Source: Actinopolyspora xinjiangensis (GTDB lineage Bacteria; Actinomycetota; Actinomycetes; Mycobacteriales; Pseudonocardiaceae). Taken from it: DNA of 64,000 nucleotides. Under the pieces are notes generated by a model that saw nothing but the letters and a program-made list of their open reading frames with translations, did not search any database and had not been told where the DNA came from. The stretch lies in contig NZ_FNJR01000001.1 of the NCBI RefSeq assembly GCF_900104475.1, positions 421,629 through 485,628 of the forward strand. The letters are read 5' to 3'. Shown piece by piece: positions 18,018 through 26,363 of this stretch (the first letter of the stretch is position 1; each line of letters begins with the position of its first letter). A program made the position numbers and the translations under genes.

Positions 18018-18569
18018 TCAGATCCGAAGTGCCGCCACCGTTTCCACCAGCCCCTGCTCGTCGAGCGTCCGAAGAAGATCACCAGTGGTCATCGGTGGAT
18101 TCCGGTAGGCATCGGCCATACGTTGGATCGCCCCGAACACCCTGGGCTTGTCGAGATGAACCTGGTCAGCCAGGAACGCGTCGGCCGTCTTGGGCTCGAT
18201 CCCCCACCGGGCCAGTACGTGCGCGGGGAAGTCACCGAGGTTGTTGGTCACGATCACCTGGGCGCGTGCTTTGATCGCCGCGGCGAGCACGTGCCGATCG
18301 TTCTTGTCGGGCAGCTCGACGACGTCGACCAAGGGCTCGTAATCCTCGACCAGGCAGTCCCGAACCGACCGGATCATCAGTTCCCGGGTACGGGCCAGCT
18401 TGGCCGGATCCAGATCAGGCCGGTTGACCGAGAGGTTGCCGAAGACCTCGTCCAGGATCGCGTGCGTCCACTTGGCCTGGACCAACCCGCTCTGCGCGAC
18501 CCGGATCAGCAGATCCCGCGGGATGCCGCCGTAGAGCACGTTCGCGTCGTAGACAACGACGAAGGACAC
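18018..18569 (-). CDS. PIN-domain toxin of a type II toxin-antitoxin module
   Basis: 183 residues from GTG 18569, preceded by TAGGAGGG. The PIN nuclease acidic residues are visible: VVYDANVLYGG near residue 8, the conserved Glu in LDEVFGN near 40, and DKNDRHVLAAA plus TNNLGDFP toward the C-terminus. PIN toxins are Mg-dependent RNases that cut tRNA, rRNA or mRNA. Length and the C-terminal extension suit the PIN_3/VapC-like group. It starts 8 bp after the antitoxin stop. The pair sits between long direct repeats beside lexA. Confidence 0.85.
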   Translation of the reverse strand: MSFVVVYDANVLYGGIPRDLLIRVAQSGLVQAKWTHAILDEVFGNLSVNRPDLDPAKLARTRELMIRSVRDCLVEDYEPLVDVVELPDKNDRHVLAAAIKARAQVIVTNNLGDFPAHVLARWGIEPKTADAFLADQVHLDKPRVFGAIQRMADAYRNPPMTTGDLLRTLDEQGLVETVAALRI

Positions 18570-18577
18570 CCACCCTC

Positions 18578-19030
18578 CTACAGGTCCATGTCCTGACTCA
18601 GCCGAGTGAGCTCGTCAGCGGCCGAACGCCGGTCGTGGTCGTCGCGACGCATGTACTCCAGGAGCGACTCGACGTTCACACGCCGATGGGTACCGACCAT
18701 GCGGTAGTCGATCTCACCGGCCTCCAGCAGACCGATCAGATAAGGACGGGAGACGTTGAGCAGGTTGGCGGCCTCCTGCGTGGTCAGCTCCTCGTTGGTC
18801 GGCACGATCGAGGTTCCGGCACCCGCGGCCATGTAAGCCAGGATCCGCTCGAACAGTCTCACGGCGGAACGCGGCACGACCAACGCTTCCCGCCCGGCGT
18901 CGTCGACCGTCAGCCGAACAGTGGATTGTTCGTGCGTGTTCAGGTAGTGGCGTACGTGCGGCAACGCGGCGACGGCGGTCTCCCGGTCCGACTCACTCGG
19001 CCGGACGGAATCGAGCATCGACTGCGACAT
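18578..19030 (-). CDS. Antitoxin with excisionase-type helix-turn-helix
   Basis: 150 residues from ATG 19030, with AGGAAGAAGGG upstream; an earlier in-frame ATG at 19114 lies upstream of the promoter and is rejected. The C-terminal half holds a MerR/excisionase-like DNA-binding domain: TTQEAANLLNVSRPYLIGLLEAGEI, then YRMVGTHRRV. The N-terminal half (about 1-80) would be the dimer or toxin-contact region. The promoter at 19067-19095 and four 9-bp iterons over it suggest autoregulation. Confidence 0.82.
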   Translation of the reverse strand: MSQSMLDSVRPSESDRETAVAALPHVRHYLNTHEQSTVRLTVDDAGREALVVPRSAVRLFERILAYMAAGAGTSIVPTNEELTTQEAANLLNVSRPYLIGLLEAGEIDYRMVGTHRRVNVESLLEYMRRDDHDRRSAADELTRLSQDMDL

Positions 19031-19066
19031 CCCGATCACACCCTTCTTCCTACCCACTGTGACCGC

Positions 19067-19095
19067 ATTATCCGCAACAGTCGAAACAAACGCAA
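19067..19095 (-). promoter_or_regulatory. Sigma70-type promoter of the toxin-antitoxin operon
   Basis: On the minus strand TTGCGT (19095-19090), a 17-bp spacer and GATAAT (19072-19067). Spacing is ideal and it places the transcript start about 30 bp before the antitoxin ATG. Confidence 0.65.
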
Positions 19096-19106
19096 CAAAC
19101 GCAACA
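19071..19106 (-). repeat. Four 9-bp iterons over the TA promoter
   Basis: On the minus strand four consecutive 9-mers: TGTTGCGTT, TGTTGCGTT, TGTTTCGAC, TGTTGCGGA. They cover the -35 box and spacer exactly where an autoregulatory antitoxin would bind. The consensus is TGTTGCGNN. Confidence 0.75.
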
Positions 19107-19139
19107 GCGTGCACCGTCCGTTCCGGAACGGCGATCCCC

Positions 19140-19234
19140 GGACCGGCCGGGTGATCACCGCACTCCGACGCCTCTCACACCAGGAGGTGACGGAGAGCCC
19201 GCACCGGACCCGACCACGCACACCGGTGATCGAA
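19140..19234 (+). repeat. 95-bp direct repeat, inner copy next to lexA
   Basis: Partner of 17899-17993. It ends 31 bp before the lexA start, so the lexA leader now follows repeat DNA and then the TA promoter region. It ends in TCGAA. Confidence 0.95.
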
Positions 19235-19251
19235 CCACCACGGAACGCCTC

Positions 19252-19257
19252 TACCAT
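19252..19257 (+). promoter_or_regulatory. lexA: -10 box for leaderless lexA transcript
   Basis: TACCAT followed by 8 bases and the GTG start, with no Shine-Dalgarno sequence between. This is the usual arrangement of a leaderless actinobacterial transcript. Only a half SOS site (TCGAAC, 19230-19235) is seen nearby. Confidence 0.5.
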
Positions 19258-19265
19258 CTACGCCA

Positions 19266-19919
19266 GTGAGCACCTACGACGATCTCGACCACCCGGACAC
19301 CTCCACCCTGCCGACACGCCAGCGGCGCATCCTGGCCGCGATCCGGGACTGGGTGCTCGAACACGGTTACTCGCCGAGCACGCGCGAGATCGGTGACGCC
19401 GTGGGGCTGCGCTCGTCCTCATCGGTGTCGAAACACCTCGCGGACCTGGAGTGGAAGGGCTTCCTGCGACGCGGCACCACGGTCTCCAGACCGATCGACG
19501 TGCGCGCGTTCCTGCGGGACTCCTCGGCACGAGGCCCCGCAGACGAGGGAGTGACGGTCCCCCTGGTCGGCGACATCGCGGCGGGCACCCCCATCACGGC
19601 GGAGGAGCACGTCGACGACGTGCTCACCCTCCCCCGCGAATTCGCCGGGCGCGGCACCGTGTTCGCGCTGCGGGTGCGCGGCGAATCGATGATCGACGCC
19701 GGGATCCACCACGGTGACGTGGTGGTGGTGCGCCAGCAGTCCGAGGCCCACTCGGGCCAGATCGTCGCCGCCATGCTCGACGAGGAGGCCACGGTCAAGG
19801 TGTACCGCCGACGCGGCGGTCACGTCCTGCTCGAACCGCGCAACCCGGCCCACGAGGTGATCGACGGGGACGAGGCCGTGGTCCTCGGCACCGTCGTCTC
19901 GGTGCTGCGCAGCGTCTGA
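19266..19919 (+). CDS. lexA: LexA-family SOS repressor
   Basis: 217 residues from GTG 19266. N-terminal winged HTH (about 15-80; YSPSTREIGDAVGL, then SVSKHLADLEWKGFLRR) and a C-terminal S24 self-cleaving domain. The Ala-Gly cleavage site is in DIAAGTP (about 102), the catalytic Ser in RGESMIDAG and the Lys in ATVKVYR. RecA-stimulated autocleavage would relieve repression of DNA-damage genes. The recognition helix differs somewhat from typical actinobacterial LexA, so this could be a paralogue with its own site. It is convergent with xdhC and has the TA module inserted upstream. Confidence 0.9.
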   Translation: MSTYDDLDHPDTSTLPTRQRRILAAIRDWVLEHGYSPSTREIGDAVGLRSSSSVSKHLADLEWKGFLRRGTTVSRPIDVRAFLRDSSARGPADEGVTVPLVGDIAAGTPITAEEHVDDVLTLPREFAGRGTVFALRVRGESMIDAGIHHGDVVVVRQQSEAHSGQIVAAMLDEEATVKVYRRRGGHVLLEPRNPAHEVIDGDEAVVLGTVVSVLRSV

Positions 19920-20052
19920 CGGACTCCCCGCTCACAGGGGCACTCCGGCGACACCCGCCTCGGACACCCCGGCCGCTCGGGTGGTCGTTCGACACCGCCA
20001 CGCCGGGAGCACGGCACCACGGAGCGGAGCCCGTCGGCGGGCTTCGACGGGA

Positions 20053-21207
20053 CTACCGCCCGGCGGAAGGGGGGCGCTCGGAGCTCTCCGGATCGTGGTG
20101 GATCGCCCCCGCCAACCGGGTGAGCCGCTGACCGGTACCGCCCCACCGGGAGGCGATCAGCTCCGCCGAGATGGACACGGCCGTCTCCTCCGGGGTGCGC
20201 GCCCCGAGGTCGAGCCCCAGTGGGGAGGACAACGCGGCCAGCTCGGCCTCTCCGAGCCCCTCGGCCCGCAGTCGCTCGATCCGATCGCGATGGGTCCGCC
20301 GCGAGCCCATCGCCCCCACGTAGGCCAGTCGCCGCCGCAGCGCCACCCGCAGCACCGGCACGTCGAACTTCGGATCGTGGGTGAGCACCAGCACGGCGGT
20401 GCGCGCGTCCAGCCTTCCCGCCTCCGCCTCGGCTTCGAGGTAGCGGTGCGGCCAGTCCACCACGACCTCGTGGGCGTCCGGAAACCTGCTGGCGGTGGCG
20501 AACACCGGGCGAGCGTCGCACACGGTCACCCGGTAGCCGAGGAAGGCCCCCATCCGGCTCATCGCCGCCGCGAAGTCGATCGCGCCGAACACCAGCATCC
20601 GGGGAGGCGGCTCGAAGGAGTTGACGAACACCCGCAGGCCCTCGCCACGCCGCTGCCCCTCGGGGCCGTACTCCAGCGTCCCGGTCCTGCCCGCGGCCAG
20701 CATCCCCCTCGCGTCGTCGACCACGGCGTCGTCGAGCCGGTCCGAGCCCAGCCCGCCAGCGCTGCGTTCGTGCCAGACCAGCACGCGCCTGCCGACACGC
20801 GACTCTTCCGGCGCCTCGATCACGGTCGCCACCGCCACCGGCTCGCCGACCGCCACCGAGTCGGCCAGCTCCCCGAACCGGGGGAACGACTCTCGGTCCA
20901 CGCGCTCCACGAAGACGTCGATGATTCCACCACAGGTCAGTCCCACCGCGAACGCGTCGTCGTCGCTGACCCCGTACCGGGAGAGCGTGGGGCGGCCACC
21001 GGCGAGCACCGAGCCGGCCGTCTCGTAGACCGCCCCCTCCACGCAGCCCCCGGAAACGCTGCCGGAGACCTCGCCGTGCTCGTCGACGAGCATGGCGGCG
21101 CCCGGCGCGCGCGGCGCCGAGGAGAAGGTCGCCACGACGGTGCCCAGCCCGACCGGGTTGCCTGCCTCCCAGTGCCGCCGGAGCGCACCGAGCACGTCAC
21201 GCACCAC
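20053..21207 (-). CDS. XdhC/CoxI-family molybdenum-enzyme maturation factor
   Basis: 384 residues with the XdhC N-terminal domain (GTVVATFSSAPRAPGAAM, SGGCVEGAV, LTCGGIIDV) and a C-terminal Rossmann domain (MLVFGAIDFAAAMSRMG, then ARTPEETAVSISAE). XdhC-type proteins bind and sulfurate molybdopterin before insertion into xanthine dehydrogenase/CODH-family enzymes. It overlaps the vWA gene by 11 bp, and together they are the likely maturation pair for the CoxSLM enzyme encoded 3 kb away on the same strand. Confidence 0.9.
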   Translation of the reverse strand: MVRDVLGALRRHWEAGNPVGLGTVVATFSSAPRAPGAAMLVDEHGEVSGSVSGGCVEGAVYETAGSVLAGGRPTLSRYGVSDDDAFAVGLTCGGIIDVFVERVDRESFPRFGELADSVAVGEPVAVATVIEAPEESRVGRRVLVWHERSAGGLGSDRLDDAVVDDARGMLAAGRTGTLEYGPEGQRRGEGLRVFVNSFEPPPRMLVFGAIDFAAAMSRMGAFLGYRVTVCDARPVFATASRFPDAHEVVVDWPHRYLEAEAEAGRLDARTAVLVLTHDPKFDVPVLRVALRRRLAYVGAMGSRRTHRDRIERLRAEGLGEAELAALSSPLGLDLGARTPEETAVSISAELIASRWGGTGQRLTRLAGAIHHDPESSERPPSAGR

Positions 21208-22363
21208 TCACCTCCACGGGCTCTCCAGCGGACCGGCCCGGGGAGGCCGACTCCGAACAGCTCCGGACCCGCCGCCACAGCTCGCGCAGCGCCGCGAGGC
21301 TGTGCCCGGCCACGAGGCCGTCCACGTGGGGCAGCGCCGCCGCTATGCCCGACTGCACCGGCTCGTAGCCCTCGTGGCCCGCGTGCGGATTGGCCCACAG
21401 CACGGCGTGGGCCAGCCTGCGCAGTCCGCGCATCTGCTCGGCCAGTTCCCCGGTGTCGCCCCGCTCCCAACCGTCCGAGAACAACACCACCACGGCCTGC
21501 CGCGCCGCACCGCGCCGGCCCCACCGGTCCAGGAACGCCCGCAGCGTGCTTCCCAACCGCGTGCCCCCGGAGAAATCCGGTACCGCCCGTCCGGCCGCGG
21601 TCAGCGCGAACTCCGGGTCGCGCTGGCGCAGCTGCCTGGTCACACGGGTCAGCCTGGTGCCCAGCGTGAACACCTCGGTGGTCGAGGGAGCCGCGCGCAT
21701 CACCACGTGCGCGAAGCGCAGCAGCGCGTCGGCGTAGGGGCTCATGGATCCCGACACGTCGATCAGCAGCACGACCTTGCGGGGGCGCTCCCCCCGCGTG
21801 CGGCGCACGAGCCGCACCGGTTCCCCACCGCCTCGGATCATGGCGCGCATGGTCCCGTCGGGATCGAGTCGTCCGTCGCGGGAGCGGCGCCACCGCAGGG
21901 CGGTGCGGCGTGGCGGACGCGGATCCAACCAGGCGATCATCCGTCGCAGGTGGGCGCGCTCGCCCTCACTGAGTTCGGCCAGGTCACGGCGGTGCAGCAT
22001 TTCGACGTCGCCCGCCGCCGCGAGCTGGTCGGCCTCGGCCGACTCAGCCGACTCCGGCTCCTCGCCGCCCAGCGGCAACGCACGGGAGCGCACTCGACGA
22101 CGCTGCGCCAGTCCCGGCTCGGGGGAGTCCACCAGCCTGCCGAACCAGGCGTGGAACGCCGCGTCGAAGCGGGGCAGATCGTCCGGGTCGGAGCACAGTG
22201 TCAGCCTGCCCGCCCAGTAGAGCTGGTCGCGATCGGCGAAGTCGACGTGCTCGGTGGCGTCCAGAAAGGAACGCACCCGGGCCGGACCGCACCGCATGCC
22301 GGAATGGCGCAGCGCACGAGCGAACCCGACGAGCCCTTCGAGGGTATTGTCCGCCTCGCGCAT
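21197..22363 (-). CDS. CoxE-like von Willebrand factor A domain protein
   Basis: 388 residues from ATG 22363 (MREADNTLEGLVGFARALR); a longer frame to 22462 is possible. The C-terminal vWA domain has the MIDAS motif DVSGSMS near residue 205 and a second conserved loop LFSDGWERGD. Proteins of this family pair with MoxR/CoxD ATPases to mature CO-dehydrogenase-type active sites. The matching ATPase is probably the gene at 29095. It lies 144 bp downstream of purU and overlaps xdhC. Confidence 0.85.
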   Translation of the reverse strand: MREADNTLEGLVGFARALRHSGMRCGPARVRSFLDATEHVDFADRDQLYWAGRLTLCSDPDDLPRFDAAFHAWFGRLVDSPEPGLAQRRRVRSRALPLGGEEPESAESAEADQLAAAGDVEMLHRRDLAELSEGERAHLRRMIAWLDPRPPRRTALRWRRSRDGRLDPDGTMRAMIRGGGEPVRLVRRTRGERPRKVVLLIDVSGSMSPYADALLRFAHVVMRAAPSTTEVFTLGTRLTRVTRQLRQRDPEFALTAAGRAVPDFSGGTRLGSTLRAFLDRWGRRGAARQAVVVLFSDGWERGDTGELAEQMRGLRRLAHAVLWANPHAGHEGYEPVQSGIAAALPHVDGLVAGHSLAALRELWRRVRSCSESASPGRSAGEPVEVSGA

Positions 22364-22507
22364 ATCCACATTGTGCACCCCGTGCGGACGTGGCGACCCC
22401 TCGTGGCCCCCGACGGTCGCGCCGGGAGCCCGACCGGCACGGGCGTGGACCGGCACGTCCATCCCTCGCCCGCCCGAGCCGACCGAGCGCCCGAACCGGA
22501 GAGCTGA

Positions 22508-23428
22508 TCAGGCGAAGACGATGGTGCTGTTGTCGCTGCGGATCACGCGGTCCTCGCTGTGCCAGCGCACGGCGCGGGCGAGCACGGTGCGTTCGACATC
22601 GGCGCCGCGCCTCCTGATGTCGGCGACCGTGTCGGCGTGGCTCACCCGGACGACGTCCTGCTCGATGATCGGCCCCTCGTCGAGGTCCTCGGTCACGTAG
22701 TGGGCCGTGGCGCCGACCAGCTTGACCCCGCGTTCCTTGGCCTTGGCGTAGGGCGCGGCCCCGATGAAGGCGGGCAGGAAGGAGTGGTGGATGTTGATGA
22801 TCGGGACGCCGAGCCGGGCGATGAAGTCGCCGGACAGGATCTGCATGTACCGGGCGAGCACGACGAAATCGACGTTGCCCCGCAGCAGCCGCAGGTGTTC
22901 GGCCTCGGCGGCGGGCTTGCCCATCTCGTTCGTGGGGACGTGGACGAACGGGACGCCGAAGGCGCGCACCTCGTCGGCGGTGTCGGTGTGGTTGGAGACG
23001 ACCATCGTGATGGTCACGGGCAGCTGGCCCCGTCGGTGCCGCCAGAGCAGGTCGAGCAGGCAGTGGTCCTCCTTCGAGGCGAAGATCGCCACTCGTTTGG
23101 GTAGCGACATGTCGCGCAGGGTGAAGTCGAGGTCGAAACCCTTGGCCAGCTCGGTGGCGAGGTCCTGCTCGATCGTGGGCAGCACCGCCTTGAGGTTGTC
23201 GAGGCCGAACACGGTGCGCTGGTAGAACGCTCCGCCCCTCGGGTCGTCGGAGTACTGGTCCAACGAGACGATGTTGGCGCCGTGGCCGCTGAGCACCGCG
23301 CTGACGGTGGCGACGATGCCGGTCCGGTCCCTGCCCCGCACTACCAGGGAAGCGTGGTTCTCGGGCAACGCGTGGTCGCGGGGCGAGTCCGGCGAACCAG
23401 CGCCGGATTTCGCCGGGTCGGTGGTCAA
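22508..23428 (-). CDS. purU: Formyltetrahydrofolate deformylase
   Basis: Hydrolyses 10-formyl-THF to formate and THF, balancing one-carbon pools. The TTG at 23428 is chosen because AGGAAGG lies just before it, giving 306 residues. An N-terminal ACT domain (about 22-95; RDRTGIVATVSAVLSGHGANI) is followed by the formyltransferase-fold domain with catalytic residues in NIHHSFLPAF and HYVTEDLDEGPII. Larger upstream frames are not coding. Confidence 0.93.
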   Translation of the reverse strand: MTTDPAKSGAGSPDSPRDHALPENHASLVVRGRDRTGIVATVSAVLSGHGANIVSLDQYSDDPRGGAFYQRTVFGLDNLKAVLPTIEQDLATELAKGFDLDFTLRDMSLPKRVAIFASKEDHCLLDLLWRHRRGQLPVTITMVVSNHTDTADEVRAFGVPFVHVPTNEMGKPAAEAEHLRLLRGNVDFVVLARYMQILSGDFIARLGVPIINIHHSFLPAFIGAAPYAKAKERGVKLVGATAHYVTEDLDEGPIIEQDVVRVSHADTVADIRRRGADVERTVLARAVRWHSEDRVIRSDNSTIVFA

Positions 23429-23767
23429 GTCGGTTTTCCTTCCTGGTGGTACTCGGTGCTGTCTTCCGCTGTGCTCCCGAGGCTGTACTCCCGGGCGGAT
23501 CGGCCCGGGAGAACGGTGCGGTGCCGTTCCGGCAGTTCCGCCCTCGAGGCGGTAGTGTGCCGGAATCCCACGGGTCGGGCAGCGCTCGCCCGGGGGCGAC
23601 CTCGGTCCCGGTTTCCCGCCGTACCGGCGGTCGTCCCCACTCCGACGGGCGTGATTCCGTGATCGGTGCCCTGGCTGCCCCGCGCGGGTGAAACCCGGTC
23701 GCTGATCGGGTGGACGCGGCGCGTGTTGTGCGGTGCTCGAGGCGATCCCGCCGGGAGGATCACGGCC

Positions 23768-24658
23768 ATGACGACTCAAACCGTGCCGCAGCAGACCACT
23801 CCGTCGACGAAGAAACCGCCGTTCTACATCGACAGGAACGAGGAGCGAGAACTGCGCATGCGCGCCGAGAGGCTCCAGCCCTCGCTGGTGGTCGACCAGG
23901 CCGCTTCGTTCGACGAGTACGTGCGGCAGCTGATGATCCCGCCGACGGTCATGGACCTGGCGCGCAAAGCCGCGAACCTGCGACTGGCCTCGTGGGAGGT
24001 ACAGGCCATTCGCTCCCTGCTCGCCCCTGACTGGGGTGCTTCGGCTCCGCTGCTGCGCAGCATACTCGTCAGAAAAGCGAAGGAAGACAACACCCACCCG
24101 CCCTACATCCGTGTGGCCTGCACGGGGAAGGGACTCTACGACGACTGGGCCGAGCCCTACGGTTTCGACGAGACGAAGCAGGCCAACTTCGGTTCACCGG
24201 CCGTGCTGGAGATCTGGCCCGCGCAGCACTACTCGCCGATGCACTCGCACGGGGACACCACGGGAATCATCCACTGCCTGGCCGGTCAGCTGGACGTCAT
24301 GTGCTACGAGAAACTGGACTGGAACGCCACCAAACGCGGACTGGTCACGCTCACCCCGGGACAGTGCGCCTGGCTGTCCAAGAAGCAGTACGCGGTGCAC
24401 AAGGTGTTCTGCCCCCTGGACGGCGGAGAACAGCCCACTGCCCTGCTCAACGACACCGGAGACTTCGGCGCCAGCTTCCACGTCTACCTCAACGAGACGG
24501 AGACCACGGGGGAGGAACCCGTGCCTGCCGTCCTCTCGCGCGACTCCTTCTCGTACATCGACGAGAAGACACACGAGCTCAAGGAGTTCACGACCTACTC
24601 CGACCTCTCCTGGCCGGCGCTGCGCGCGGCCATGACGCACGTCGCTTCCGCCGGATGA
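23768..24658 (+). CDS. Cysteine dioxygenase-like cupin protein
   Basis: 296 residues from ATG 23768 with GGGAGG upstream. The cupin core shows the metal-binding histidines in PMHSHGDTTGIIHCLAGQ and a later histidine in YAVHKVF, as in cysteine dioxygenases, which convert cysteine to cysteine sulfinate with Fe(II) and oxygen. It is longer than typical bacterial CDO (about 200 residues) through an N-terminal extension, so the substrate may differ (another thiol). It is divergent from purU and a single transcription unit. Confidence 0.75.
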   Translation: MTTQTVPQQTTPSTKKPPFYIDRNEERELRMRAERLQPSLVVDQAASFDEYVRQLMIPPTVMDLARKAANLRLASWEVQAIRSLLAPDWGASAPLLRSILVRKAKEDNTHPPYIRVACTGKGLYDDWAEPYGFDETKQANFGSPAVLEIWPAQHYSPMHSHGDTTGIIHCLAGQLDVMCYEKLDWNATKRGLVTLTPGQCAWLSKKQYAVHKVFCPLDGGEQPTALLNDTGDFGASFHVYLNETETTGEEPVPAVLSRDSFSYIDEKTHELKEFTTYSDLSWPALRAAMTHVASAG

Positions 24659-24864
24659 CGAGCACCACGACTCCGGTTCCGCACCTCGCGGACCCGTCCC
24701 CTCGGGCCCGCGAGGGACCGGACGCCGCGGGCCACGACCGGCCGTCCGCACCGGACGGCCTTCCACACCGGCACCCGGAGCCCGAGCTCTTCGGACCACG
24801 AGAGTGTGAACCGGTACCGCCACCCGGAGCATTGCCCAGTTGTCGACTCGGTAATAGGTTTATT

Positions 24865-24878
24865 TTGAAACGATTCAA
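24865..24878. promoter_or_regulatory. LacI/GntR-like operator upstream of the SGNH hydrolase gene
   Basis: TTGAA-ACGA-TTCAA, a palindrome in an unusually AT-rich patch (TTTATTTTGAAACGATTCAAT) 45 bp before the hydrolase start. The form resembles LacI-family operators. No such regulator is encoded nearby. Confidence 0.45.
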
Positions 24879-24923
24879 TCGCGGGGTGCTCCCGCGACGA
24901 CCACTACCCGAGGGCGGTTCGTC

Positions 24924-26183
24924 TTGTCCGCACCCGACTCCGCGAGCACGGCTCCCCGCAGGGGGCTCTGGTACTTCCTGACCCTCGCCGCCACCACGCT
25001 GCTGCTGGTCACACCGTCCTCGGCAGCCGACCAACGACCCCCCTCCCACAGCGGCGGAACGGAGTGGGTGGGCTCCTGGGCAGCGGCCGTGACTCCGCCG
25101 GACCACCGTCCGGAGGTGCGGCGCTTCCACGACCAGACGCTGCGCCAGGTCGTGCACCTCTCGGTGGGCGGGGACCGGTTCCGGCTGCGCCTGACGAACG
25201 TCCACGGTACGAAGCCGCTGCGGGTGGGGGCGGTGACGGTGGCCCCACGTCGAGGCGATCGGGGCACACCGGAGATCGAGCCGCGCGCCGCCGTACCGGT
25301 GACGTTCGACGGCCGTCCCACCGCCACCGTCCCGACGGGCGCGGAGTGGGTCTCCGACCCGGTGGAGCTCGACGTCGCGGACAACAGCGATCTGGTCGTC
25401 AGCGTTTACCTGCCCGACCCCACCGGACAGCCCTCGGTGCACTACGAGGGCAGGTCGACGACCTTCGTCGCTCCCGGCGACGCCACCGCCTCCCCTGGAC
25501 GGAACTACGAATCCATCGGCACGGCACGGTACTTCCTGGACGGCGTAGACGTCCGAGCCAAGACGGCCGGTTCGGTGGTCTTCTTCGGCGACTCGATCAC
25601 CGACGGTGTCAAGTCCACTCTGGACGAGAACCGGCGCTACCCGGACGTGGTCGCCGACCGGCTGCTGAAGCGACCGGAACCGCGCGAGCTCGGGGTGCTC
25701 AACGCGGGCCTGAGCGCGAACCGCCTGCTGACCGACGCGGGTCTCGGCGGTGAACCCGCCATCGCGCGGTTCGAACGCGACATCCTCTCCCAGACCGGTG
25801 TGCGAACCGTGGTGCTGCTGGAGGGCATCAACGACATCCACCACAGCGCGGGTGAAGTCGAGCCGCGCGAGCTCGTCGGGGTGTACGAACAGCTGGTCGC
25901 GCGGGCCCACGAGGCGGGCATCCGCGTCGTGGGGGCGACGCTCACCCCGTTCGAGGGGGCCCCGCGTTACAACGCGGCGGGCGAGGCCGACCGGCGGGCG
26001 GTCAACGAGTGGATCCGCGAGTCCGACGTGTTCGACGCCGTGGTGGACTTCGACGCCGTGGTGCGCGATCCGAACCACCCGGAACGGCTGGCACCGCGCT
26101 ACGACACCGGCGATCACGTGCACCCCAACGACGCCGGGCTGGCCGCCATGGCGCGGGTGGTCGAGCTGAGCGAGCTGTACTGA
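24924..26183 (+). CDS. Secreted SGNH/GDSL hydrolase
   Basis: 419 residues from TTG 24924, after GAGGGCGG. A signal peptide (about 1-35, hydrophobic core LTLAATTLLLVTPSSA) targets it for export. An N-terminal beta-sandwich-like region (about 45-200) precedes the SGNH esterase domain: GDSITDG near residue 220 (Ser), the Gly/Asn blocks in NAGLSAN and EGINDIHH, and the Asp-His pair in DHVHPNDAG. Likely a secreted esterase on polysaccharide or lipid substrates. The palindrome at 24865 suggests sugar-responsive control. Confidence 0.87.
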   Translation: MSAPDSASTAPRRGLWYFLTLAATTLLLVTPSSAADQRPPSHSGGTEWVGSWAAAVTPPDHRPEVRRFHDQTLRQVVHLSVGGDRFRLRLTNVHGTKPLRVGAVTVAPRRGDRGTPEIEPRAAVPVTFDGRPTATVPTGAEWVSDPVELDVADNSDLVVSVYLPDPTGQPSVHYEGRSTTFVAPGDATASPGRNYESIGTARYFLDGVDVRAKTAGSVVFFGDSITDGVKSTLDENRRYPDVVADRLLKRPEPRELGVLNAGLSANRLLTDAGLGGEPAIARFERDILSQTGVRTVVLLEGINDIHHSAGEVEPRELVGVYEQLVARAHEAGIRVVGATLTPFEGAPRYNAAGEADRRAVNEWIRESDVFDAVVDFDAVVRDPNHPERLAPRYDTGDHVHPNDAGLAAMARVVELSELY

Positions 26184-26363
26184 CCGAAAGTCTTCGGTTC
26201 GGGTGGCCGGGACCTCGATTTCGGGGACCGGAGCTCACCGCGCCGAAAGCTCCCGGACAGAAGCCTGGTCGGCAAGCCCCGAACACCCCTGCCGGAGAAG
26301 CTTTCCGAGAGGCCGAGCACACGGCCGTGGGACGGGAAATCCCGGTCTGGCAGGCTGGCCGGT

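Noticed and set aside
19071..19106. CRISPR-like or replication-origin iterons
   Set aside because: The repeats are 9 bp with no spacers and sit on a TA promoter; no replication or Cas gene is nearby.
19228..19250. SOS box upstream of lexA
   Set aside because: Only a half-site TCGAAC (19230-19235) is present, with no matching GTTCGA at the right distance. The actual operator may lie elsewhere or the protein may use a different site.
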